The notes beneath the pieces were generated by a model. It was not told the origin of the DNA, searched no databases, and saw only the letters and a program-made list of their open reading frames with translations. A DNA stretch of 7,015 bases from Symbiobacteriaceae bacterium (GTDB taxonomy: Bacteria; Bacillota; JAAYKD01; WRDA01), in NCBI GenBank assembly GCA_009779515.1, contig WREE01000104.1, forward strand, positions 1 to 7,015. Reading direction: 5' to 3'. Below, piece by piece: positions 1 to 5,389 of this stretch (positions are counted from its first letter, which is position 1; every line of letters begins with the position of its first letter). Made by a program: the position numbers and the translations under genes.

Positions 1-148
1 AGTTTTTGATTCTCGTCGGGATTTTCCCTTCTTCGTTAAATACCGCCTGGGTGGCGGATACCATATAACCCACCGCAATACCGGGACTGACCGGACTAAA
101 AGGATAGCGGTTAAAGAGTATATGGCTCCGTGGTATACCTCCTGACAA
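1..148 (-). CDS. Unidentified partial reading frame downstream of pncB, cut by the window edge
   Basis: On the minus strand the frame stays open from just after the pncB stop codon to the window edge, about 58 codons. The part nearest the edge reads like real protein (YPFSPVSPGIAVGYMVSATQ, then a charged stretch), with coding-like codon use. I do not recognise the family. The start is unclear. In-frame candidates are TTG at 148-146 (used here), GTG at 73-71 and ATG at 64-62; the ATG has GGTGGG four bases upstream. A perfect AGGAGGT at 143-137 has no ATG, GTG or TTG 5-12 bases downstream in any useful frame. A second minus frame is also open here, so the assignment is tentative. It could be a gene with a rare start, a decayed 5' end or a sequencing error. 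Confidence 0.35.
   Translation of the reverse strand, partial: MSGGIPRSHILFNRYPFSPVSPGIAVGYMVSATQAVFNEEGKIPTRIKN
137..143 (-). promoter_or_regulatory. Shine-Dalgarno-like AGGAGGT without an evident start codon
   Basis: The minus strand reads AGGAGGT here, about 33 bases after the pncB stop. It would be an ideal ribosome binding site for a gene continuing off the left edge. No standard start codon follows at normal spacing; the next bases lead to two overlapping ATA codons 13-15 bases away. It suggests that a gene starts nearby but does not settle where. Confidence 0.4.
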
Positions 149-175
149 CCACCGGTGCCAGATACTTCTAAGCGA

Positions 176-1555
176 CTAAAGCTTTTTTGAAGATGGAAGG
201 GGAAGGTAGGGTTTCAGATCTGGGTTGGAACAGGCTTGGCGCCCTTGTTTGGCGTTATGATGCCAAGTGTCGCCTATTTTAATTCGCACAATATCAGCCG
301 TATAATCGTTTCGGGTGGAGCTATTATTCTCCAACAGGCTGGAACCTACCCCATAACTATCTACAGGCACCCCTAATTTATGAAACCAAGCTATTTTTTT
401 GGCGTCAAAGCCACCAGTGGCGGTTATCAGGACAGAAGAGCACCATTTTGCCAGTAAGGGTAAAGCTTCGAGGGGGAGTTCTTGCACCACCAAGGGGTCT
501 TGGCTAATGTTATCCAGCAGATGACGCAAATTCCAAATCAGTTCTGGTGAGACCCCAAAATCGTCTTCCGAACGGGGGCGTACAGAGATATCGGCTAGGT
601 TTCCGCTGGTATCTGGACGAATGGCGTCCAGACGGTAAAGGTTTGCCTGAGCTTCGTCACCCTGTTGCATTAGGCGCCAATACTCCCGGAAGAGGCGCAA
701 AATAATGCGTCTGGTCTCCCCAACACAATCATTATGGTAATCTATTAAAGCTATACGGCTGTGTTCGGCGGGTATAAGGCGACAGTACTGGTACATAGCC
801 TCCGCGGTGTCCCCTAAAAAAACAGCGATAAGAGCGTGGCTGACCGTACCGGCACCGGAGCCCCCCCACCATTCACCTTGCCCCAAGGTGGAGATTAATT
901 TGTCGGCTTTTGTCCCGTGTTTATCTTTGAAGGCGTCTACAGCTAGAGAATAGGCGTAGCCGTGTACCCCCTGCATCTTCCAGTGGGCGAAGCGAGCTGG
1001 GAAAAAGAAAATGCGTTTTTCCATAGCCGCCTCCAGGAGGTTAAAGACATTGGTAGCAATACGGGAAGCCTCGGTGAGGACACCGATTAACACTGTTTCC
1101 AGGAGAGAAAAATAGCGGTAGCGTCCACGAATGCGGATGACCGGCTGCACCTGCAGAGGGTCTCCGGCATAGTAGGCAAAGCAACCGTCTTCTACGGCAT
1201 CGATTTCCAGCTCGGAAAAAGTGGAGACAAAGTCGCCGTTATCGTCGTAATAGCCGGCACACTCTTCGATGATAGCCAGAGCTTCATCGACACCGACCAC
1301 CAGGGTAAAAGGGGAGCGGCGAGGGAATATTTGCATCTCCACCATGGCATCTCCCACCAAATGTTGAGCAAGCTCATGAGATGGTAAAAGATGATCGGAG
1401 AAGTCACCGCTGAAGCTGTAGTTTTCTCGGGATAATTGCTCTAAGATCCAGCGGCTGGTAATAAAATAGTCGTCGGAGTACCAGCCCCGCTGCATACGCT
1501 CGGCATCAATGCGGAAAATTTCCTTGGGAAGGCGCGTACCGTTGAAACGGCTCAT
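176..1555 (-). CDS. pncB: Nicotinate phosphoribosyltransferase
   Basis: The 459-residue product is expected to join nicotinate to PRPP, with ATP hydrolysis, giving nicotinate mononucleotide for NAD salvage (Preiss-Handler pathway) in the cytoplasm. Family landmarks appear in order: YSDDYF near residues 26-31 in the N-terminal substrate region; GTVSHALI at 236-243, whose H240 matches the family's conserved histidine; DYHND at 272-276; RLDAIRPDTSGNL at 308-320; the phosphate-site segments TGGFD (380-384) and VDSYGVGSSL (398-407); and NPDLKP near the end, typical of the C-terminus. Length fits a complete enzyme of the Gram-positive type. The ATG at 1555 is supported by AGGAGGT nine bases upstream. 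The gene diverges from the lipoprotein gene across a 330-bp control region. An unidentified minus-strand frame follows it and might be co-transcribed. The family assignment rests on motifs, not on a search. Confidence 0.93.
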   Translation of the reverse strand: MSRFNGTRLPKEIFRIDAERMQRGWYSDDYFITSRWILEQLSRENYSFSGDFSDHLLPSHELAQHLVGDAMVEMQIFPRRSPFTLVVGVDEALAIIEECAGYYDDNGDFVSTFSELEIDAVEDGCFAYYAGDPLQVQPVIRIRGRYRYFSLLETVLIGVLTEASRIATNVFNLLEAAMEKRIFFFPARFAHWKMQGVHGYAYSLAVDAFKDKHGTKADKLISTLGQGEWWGGSGAGTVSHALIAVFLGDTAEAMYQYCRLIPAEHSRIALIDYHNDCVGETRRIILRLFREYWRLMQQGDEAQANLYRLDAIRPDTSGNLADISVRPRSEDDFGVSPELIWNLRHLLDNISQDPLVVQELPLEALPLLAKWCSSVLITATGGFDAKKIAWFHKLGVPVDSYGVGSSLLENNSSTRNDYTADIVRIKIGDTWHHNAKQGRQACSNPDLKPYLPLPSSKKL

Positions 1556-1564
1556 GGTGAAAAT

Positions 1565-1571
1565 ACCTCCT
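1565..1571 (-). promoter_or_regulatory. Ribosome binding site of pncB
   Basis: A perfect AGGAGGT on the minus strand lies nine bases before the ATG at 1555. It fixes the pncB start. Confidence 0.85.
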
Positions 1572-1591
1572 GTAATATTACTGGTGATTTT

Positions 1592-1619
1592 TATGTAGCA
1601 TTAGACACCGGTGAGACAA
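1592..1619 (-). promoter_or_regulatory. Candidate pncB promoter
   Basis: On the minus strand, TTGTCT (1619-1614) is followed 16 bases later by TACATA (1597-1592), preceded by TGC as in an extended -10. Transcription would start near 1585, giving a leader of about 30 bases with the pncB ribosome binding site inside it. The palindrome CACCGGTG (1606-1613) sits in the spacer and could be a repressor site. The -10 is a poor match, so this is only a candidate. Confidence 0.35.
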
Positions 1620-1679
1620 ATCCTGCAAAATGCTAAATTCTCACAGCTTTAAGGGAAACGTAATAGCTAGAAACTTATT

Positions 1680-1708
1680 TGAAAGCCAGATGAAAGCGAA
1701 ATGAAAGC
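1680..1708 (+). promoter_or_regulatory. Three tandem TGAAAGC operator repeats (11-bp period)
   Basis: TGAAAGC occurs perfectly three times, at 1680-1686, 1691-1697 and 1702-1708, separated by 4-bp spacers (CAGA, GAAA). A 7-bp unit repeating every 11 bp puts each copy on the same DNA face. That is the geometry bound head-to-tail by PhoB/OmpR-family response regulators. The array ends 8 bp before a consensus -10 and covers the place of the -35, as expected for an activator-dependent promoter. The regulator is unknown. Confidence 0.6.
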
Positions 1709-1716
1709 AGACTGGC

Positions 1717-1722
1717 TATAAT
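1717..1722 (+). promoter_or_regulatory. -10 element (TATAAT) downstream of the TGAAAGC array
   Basis: A perfect TATAAT faces the lipoprotein gene. The -35 window (about 1694-1699) falls inside the TGAAAGC repeats and does not resemble TTGACA, which fits an activator-dependent promoter. Transcription would start near 1729, leaving a leader of about 157 bases. Confidence 0.5.
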
Positions 1723-1761
1723 TAAGGCATATTACCCCTTCCTTTTCGGCTGGATTCGTTG

Positions 1762-1767
1762 TATAAT
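1762..1767 (+). promoter_or_regulatory. Second -10 element (TATAAT) before the lipoprotein gene
   Basis: A second perfect TATAAT lies 45 bp after the first. A weak TTCCTT (1739-1744) stands 17 bp upstream as the only -35 candidate. The predicted start, near 1774, coincides with a small hairpin sequence (TGGGC AAA GCCCA, 1773-1785). It may be a basal promoter paired with the regulated one, or a chance match in an AT-rich stretch. Confidence 0.4.
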
Positions 1768-1871
1768 ACCTCTGGGCAAAGCCCATATGAACATAGGGAT
1801 ACCCGGTTATGCTTTACTACCTACCGGCTCCCATCGCATCCTTGTTGCCTTTTTTACGTTTTATACTTATT

Positions 1872-1877
1872 AAGGAG
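1872..1877 (+). promoter_or_regulatory. Ribosome binding site deciding the lipoprotein start
   Basis: AAGGAG lies eight bases before the ATG at 1886. The alternative GTG at 1877 overlaps this SD and has none of its own, so the ATG is preferred. Confidence 0.75.
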
Positions 1878-1885
1878 TGTTTTGC

Positions 1886-2932
1886 ATGTTGTTAGCTAAA
1901 AAGATACTCTCTCTGACTTTGATTTCCTGCCTATTACTCTTTGCCTGCACTCCTACGGTTCCCACCGCCCCTCCAACAGCTGCTCCTACCGTAGCACCAA
2001 CTTCACCTCCCACGGTAGTGGCAACCGAGGCTAGCACCGGTCTTCCCGAGGAGCTGATAAATATATCCGATCCCGAAATCCCTCTCTCGGCTGCTCCTCC
2101 CGTTTTTACCGGCTTGCTGCCTGAAGCTAGTGGGGTTAAAGTCCAGAGTAACGCTAAAGCCATCATCGACTATTCCAATAGCGCCGATGGCTATGTGATG
2201 ACTAAATATGTTCCAGCTACCCCTAAATCACTGCGAGTTACGGTAACCGGCCCCAGTGCCGTGCAATATATTTACTTTCTCAGATCCGATGGGGAGTACG
2301 AAGTATTTCCTCTCTCCGATGGTGTCGGTGCTTATAAAATAGGGGTTTATGAGAGCCCTGACGGTGGCTCCAAGTATGCTTTAGCTGGTTCTCTCTCACT
2401 GGATGTCGAGCTTACCGATGAATTTGCCCCCTTCCTAAGACCTAACCAGTATGTCAACTACAACGAAGATAGCAAGACAGTTGCTAAGGCTGCTGAACTG
2501 GTCAAAGACAGCAAAACCATATTCGATAAAATAAAAGTCATCTACGAGTATGTTATCGACAGCTTCGAGTATGACTTCGACTTGGCAAAATCAGTGCAAT
2601 CTGGTTATTTACCTGATGTAGATGCCGTCCTGGAGAAAGGTAAGGGAATCTGTTTCGACTACGCAGCAATTACCACTGCCATGCTTAGAAGCCAAAATAT
2701 CCCCTGTAAGCTGGTAGTCGGCTACGAGGGGGAGGTTTACCACGCCTGGATTAACGTTTATAATTCGGAAACAGGTGACTGGATAAACGAAGCTATCTTC
2801 TTCGATGGCGAATCCTGGAAACTCATAGACCCCACTTATGCTTCCACTGCCGGTGGCACAGCCGGGGGCGACGCTCGCGTCGCTTCCGTTATTGGCTCCG
2901 GACAGTCCTATGTTGCCAAGTATCTTTATTAA
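1886..2932 (+). CDS. Lipoprotein with transglutaminase-like cysteine domain
   Basis: The 348-residue product begins with a lipoprotein signal: KK near the N-terminus, a hydrophobic core, and the lipobox LFAC with the lipidated cysteine at residue 21. A Pro/Thr/Ala-rich linker follows (about 22-50), as in many surface-tethered Gram-positive proteins. Residues about 110-180 look like a beta-rich domain of unknown type. The C-terminal part (about 210-320) is a transglutaminase-core fold with a visible triad: C256 in GKGICFDYA, H286 in YHAWI and D315 in LIDPTY. Such extracellular domains act as cysteine proteases, peptidoglycan or protein cross-linking enzymes, or unknown hydrolases; the substrate cannot be told from sequence. 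The gene lies 100 bp before the pilus-like operon on the same strand, so a link with surface assembly is possible but unproven. It may be expressed from the TGAAAGC-controlled promoter. Confidence 0.85.
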   Translation: MLLAKKILSLTLISCLLLFACTPTVPTAPPTAAPTVAPTSPPTVVATEASTGLPEELINISDPEIPLSAAPPVFTGLLPEASGVKVQSNAKAIIDYSNSADGYVMTKYVPATPKSLRVTVTGPSAVQYIYFLRSDGEYEVFPLSDGVGAYKIGVYESPDGGSKYALAGSLSLDVELTDEFAPFLRPNQYVNYNEDSKTVAKAAELVKDSKTIFDKIKVIYEYVIDSFEYDFDLAKSVQSGYLPDVDAVLEKGKGICFDYAAITTAMLRSQNIPCKLVVGYEGEVYHAWINVYNSETGDWINEAIFFDGESWKLIDPTYASTAGGTAGGDARVASVIGSGQSYVAKYLY

Positions 2933-3032
2933 AATTTTACCCCAAGGCTTAAGCTTCACCAAGTTAAACCTCACAAGAATCAGCATCTCTAACCTAATCA
3001 TACTTCGCGAATCCTATACGAGGTGAGTATCC
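2933..3032 (+). other. Gap between lipoprotein gene and pilus-like operon
   Basis: This 100-bp stretch has no convincing terminator; the palindrome GCTTAAGC (2947-2954) is not followed by a T-run. I see no good promoter either, only AT-rich near-matches. It carries the SD of the next gene at its right end. Read-through from the lipoprotein gene is therefore plausible. Confidence 0.5.
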
Positions 3033-4073
3033 ATGCCAACATTAAACAATGCTTTCCTTTCGGCTTTTTCTCTGGAACTTTCCATGTTGATGCACGCTGG
3101 CATTACAGTCAGTGACGGCTTATACATGCTCCAGGACGATGAGCCTACCCGGGAGGGGAAGGAGGTATTGGCTAACCTCATAGCAGCCTTGGACAAAGGA
3201 GTATCTTTGTCCAGGGCTTTGCGCGATTCCGGGTACTTTCCCCGCTACATGGTCGAGATGGTAGCAATAGGGGAGCGCACCGGTCGTGCGGTGGAGACCC
3301 TTAACGCTCTCTCGGCTCATTACGAGCGACAGGATCGTCTGGCTAACTCCATTAAAAATGCCTTGCTCTACCCCTCCATTCTGCTGATCATGATGACGGC
3401 AGTAGTCATTATCCTCCTGGTGCGGGTTCTACCCATCTTCAACGAAGTTTTTAACCGTTTAGGCACCCAAATGTCTCCTTTGGCGACTAACCTTATGGAG
3501 CTGGGAGCCTGGCTCAGGGGCGCCTCCACTGGCTTTGCTATCTTAGGAGGTCTCATTATAATCGTGGCACTTCTTGCACTGCTGGTTCCGGCACTGCGGG
3601 GGAGTATAACCATTTGGGCGAACCGTACCTTTGGTCATCGAGGGGTCTTCGGTGATATGGCTATGACCCGCTTTATTTCGGCGATGGTTCTTTCCCTGGC
3701 TAGTGGTCTGGATACCCAGGAAGCGGTGGAGATGGCAGCAGTTCTCAGCGGAGGAAGTCGGGTCATCGATGCTAACAACCAAACTTGCTTAGAGCTGTTG
3801 CGCCAGGGGAATACCCTGGCAGATGCCATGCAGCAAGCAGGTTTGTTAACTGCTAGAAACGGCAGGATGCTTTCTTTGGGGAGCCGCAGCGGGATGACCG
3901 ATACCGCCATGGCCGAAATTGCTAGCCGCAGCGAAAAAGCCTTGCAAATAGAAATTGACTCCCTGGTAGGCAAGATAGAGCCAACCTTAGTAATCATCAC
4001 CTCAGTTATTATCGGCGTAATTCTCCTGTCTGTGATGCTGCCCTTAATGAGCATCATGACCACCCTTGGTTAG
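3033..4073 (+). CDS. GspF/PilC-family inner-membrane platform protein
   Basis: The 346-residue product belongs to the type II secretion F / PilC family, the polytopic platform that couples a cytoplasmic ATPase to pilin insertion or extraction. Two repeated T2SSF domains are visible. The first (about 8-133) has an N-terminal LSMLMHAGITVSDGL segment, IGERTG at 79-84 and a membrane helix at about 112-134. The second (about 205-340) has SLASGLDTQEAVEMA and LGSRSG, and ends with a helix at about 318-344. A further helix lies near 166-187. It is shorter than typical PilC (about 400 residues) because the usual N-terminal cytoplasmic extension is missing. In the second repeat the glutamate of the GE-x-SG motif is replaced. 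The ATG follows GAGGTGAG by five bases. It opens a tight operon whose other members are pilin-like proteins and a PilT-type ATPase. Confidence 0.93.
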   Translation: MPTLNNAFLSAFSLELSMLMHAGITVSDGLYMLQDDEPTREGKEVLANLIAALDKGVSLSRALRDSGYFPRYMVEMVAIGERTGRAVETLNALSAHYERQDRLANSIKNALLYPSILLIMMTAVVIILLVRVLPIFNEVFNRLGTQMSPLATNLMELGAWLRGASTGFAILGGLIIIVALLALLVPALRGSITIWANRTFGHRGVFGDMAMTRFISAMVLSLASGLDTQEAVEMAAVLSGGSRVIDANNQTCLELLRQGNTLADAMQQAGLLTARNGRMLSLGSRSGMTDTAMAEIASRSEKALQIEIDSLVGKIEPTLVIITSVIIGVILLSVMLPLMSIMTTLG

Positions 4074-4084
4074 AGGTAAAAAAA

Positions 4085-4423
4085 ATGAAACGTAGTCAGC
4101 GCAGAATTTTTAACCGCACCCCCCTGACCATTCTCTGGGAGGCTTTTCTCCCCCTCATATTTACTCTTAGCATTGCAGCTTTGCTGTTTCAGAGCATGGA
4201 ACAGGCTGCCCAAGCTAGTAATGCCGAAGGTTTACGCCTTCTCACCGAGGCTGTGCAACGTGCCGCCGTGAAGTGTTATGCGGTGGAGGGTAGCTATCCA
4301 GCTACTCTGCAAGATATTATCCAACGCTATGGTTTAGTTTACGACGACGATCGGTATGCCGTTTACTACGAAGTTTTTGCCAGCAATATGCAGCCCAGCA
4401 TCACCGTTATTCCTTTAAGGTAG
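4085..4423 (+). CDS. Small pilin-like membrane-anchored protein
   Basis: The 112-residue product has a basic N-terminus (KRSQRR), one membrane helix at about 20-37 and a soluble part containing CYAVEGSYPATL (64-75), YGLVYDDDRY (82-91) and FASN (98-101). This resembles a small conserved family I associate with Firmicute pilus clusters, but I know no function for it. The architecture, with an N-terminal hydrophobic helix and a short polar head, is that of a pilin or pseudopilin. A clear G|xxxxE prepilin peptidase site is absent; LTILWE at 14-19 is only a loose match. It starts 11 bp after the platform gene, with AGAGG overlapping that gene's stop and spaced eight bases from the ATG. It is probably a minor pilin or an assembly component. 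Confidence 0.7.
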   Translation: MKRSQRRIFNRTPLTILWEAFLPLIFTLSIAALLFQSMEQAAQASNAEGLRLLTEAVQRAAVKCYAVEGSYPATLQDIIQRYGLVYDDDRYAVYYEVFASNMQPSITVIPLR

Positions 4424-4433
4424 GTGTATTTTA

Positions 4434-4910
4434 GTGCGAATTGCTAACGCCAACCGGCTGGATACGGTCTTTGTGCTGGTGGTCTTTTGTATCTTTGCTG
4501 CCTCCGTTTTGTTAGTCATTACCTTAGGTGGGGGAGTTTACCAAAACACCCACGCGATTATCCAGGAAGAGTATGATGCGCGTACGGCGCTCTCCTATAT
4601 CTGGAGTAAGGTTAAAAACTTCGATGAAGCCGGGAGGGTTTATCTCGATATTCTCCAGGGAGAACCTGCACTCTGTCTGGAGGAGCTCTACGGAGAGTAT
4701 GTTTATCGCACGGTTATCTATTTATACAACGGCTGGATTTATGAACTCTTTTATGAAGAGGGTTTCGACTTTTTTCTGGAAGACGGTACCCCTATCTTAC
4801 CCACCCAAGAACTCTCCTTTAAACAAAGGGACTACGGCATGATCAGCGCTACGACCACTGCCGGTACTATTTACCTCTCTCTACGGGGTGAATTGAACGT
4901 GCAGCGTTAA
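4434..4910 (+). CDS. DUF4860-like membrane-anchored protein of the pilus cluster
   Basis: The 158-residue product starts at GTG, with TAGGTG seven bases upstream and 10 bp after the previous stop. It has a short cytoplasmic N-terminus, one membrane helix at about 12-31 and an extracytoplasmic domain. RLD before the helix, YQNTH after it, EEYDARTALSYIWSKVKNFD (45-64) and the later alternating aromatic/hydrophobic strands match my recollection of the DUF4860 family, found in Firmicutes beside pilin-like genes. The function of the family is not known to me. The N-terminal helix with a beta-rich head suggests a pseudopilin-like or pilus-associated part. No canonical Gly/Glu prepilin motif is seen. 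The family name is from memory and should be confirmed by a profile search. Confidence 0.7.
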   Translation: MRIANANRLDTVFVLVVFCIFAASVLLVITLGGGVYQNTHAIIQEEYDARTALSYIWSKVKNFDEAGRVYLDILQGEPALCLEELYGEYVYRTVIYLYNGWIYELFYEEGFDFFLEDGTPILPTQELSFKQRDYGMISATTTAGTIYLSLRGELNVQR

Positions 4911-4934
4911 ACCACATATTGTACGAGGTGAGAT

Positions 4935-5387
4935 ATGGGTAATCATCCTGAGAGCCATAGGTCTCGGGCCACTTTGTTTCTTATGGAGCAATTAGTGGTT
5001 ATTGGTATCTTCGCTATCTGTGCCGCAACCTGTGTCCGCATCTTCGTCGGTTCCTACCTGATGGCTACGGAGTCTCGTGATCTTAAAAATGCCATTATCT
5101 TGGCAGAGAATATATCTGAGTGCTTTAAAGCAGTAGGAGGAGATGCTGAACAGGCAGCTTCCCTGTTGGGAGCTGTCGCCCTTGCTGGCGACCGCGAGAT
5201 ACGCTTGTACTTCGATGCCACCCTCGCGCCTTGTCCTCCGGCTACTGCCAGCTATTTGGTAGTTCTCCAGGAAGAAACCCGGGCAGATACCCCATATACT
5301 AAAGTTGCTACTCTTACAGTATATAAAAATGACGGCAGTGTGCTAATTTTTTTCCCAGTGGCAGCACGTTTAAAAGGAGTGAGTTAA
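4935..5387 (+). CDS. Prepilin-like protein (type IV pilin/pseudopilin)
   Basis: The 150-residue product has a short basic leader, then LFLMEQLVVIGIFAI (14-28), the hydrophobic N-terminal helix of a type IV pilin. E18 sits where the invariant Glu+5 should be if cleavage falls between T13 and L14. Position -1 is therefore Thr instead of the usual Gly, a notable departure. The helix is followed by a segment rich in Ala, Glu and Lys (ILAENISECFKAVGG) and a beta-rich head containing cysteines at 63 and 100. The ATG at 4935 follows GAGGTGAG closely; this SD repeats an 11-base block also found before the platform gene. It is the best candidate in this operon for a structural or minor pilin, probably made functional by a prepilin peptidase encoded elsewhere. 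Confidence 0.8.
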   Translation: MGNHPESHRSRATLFLMEQLVVIGIFAICAATCVRIFVGSYLMATESRDLKNAIILAENISECFKAVGGDAEQAASLLGAVALAGDREIRLYFDATLAPCPPATASYLVVLQEETRADTPYTKVATLTVYKNDGSVLIFFPVAARLKGVS

Positions 5388-5389
5388 AG

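Larger units (their letters stand above)
1556..1885. other. Divergent intergenic control region between pncB and the lipoprotein gene
   Basis: These 330 bases contain no gene I can support. They hold the pncB ribosome binding site and candidate promoter on the minus strand. On the plus strand they hold a triple TGAAAGC repeat with a TATAAT, a second TATAAT, a small hairpin sequence, a T-rich stretch (1850-1862) and the lipoprotein SD. This is a regulated two-way promoter region by layout; no regulator gene is present nearby to name the factor. Confidence 0.7.

Noticed and set aside
182..188. In-frame A AAA AAG slippery heptamer at the 3' end of pncB (minus strand)
   Set aside because: A -1 shift would reach a stop after four more codons (Ala-Leu-Val-Ala), so it would barely alter the protein; probably chance.
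1773..1862. c-di-GMP (GEMM) riboswitch before the lipoprotein gene
   Set aside because: Only a GGGCAAA string is reminiscent; the other conserved blocks and the tetraloop/receptor elements are absent.
1870..2166. 98-codon minus-strand open frame opposite the lipoprotein start
   Set aside because: Its product is a Gly/Ala/Val-rich mirror of the Pro/Thr linker codons, without an SD; the plus-strand lipoprotein signal is clear.
2947..2954. Palindrome GCTTAAGC as a terminator for the lipoprotein gene
   Set aside because: The stem is too short, has no loop and is not followed by a T-run.
2838..3026. 62-codon plus-strand frame spanning the end of the lipoprotein gene and the following gap
   Set aside because: It begins inside the transglutaminase-like gene with no SD and has a low-complexity product; it could only be a leader peptide by speculation.
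3635..4063. 142-codon minus-strand open frame inside the platform gene
   Set aside because: It lies fully opposite a confidently identified GspF/PilC gene and its product resembles no protein I recognise.
4528..4842. 104-codon plus-strand frame overlapping the DUF4860-like gene
   Set aside because: It is out of frame, has basic/Ser-rich shadow composition and no SD.
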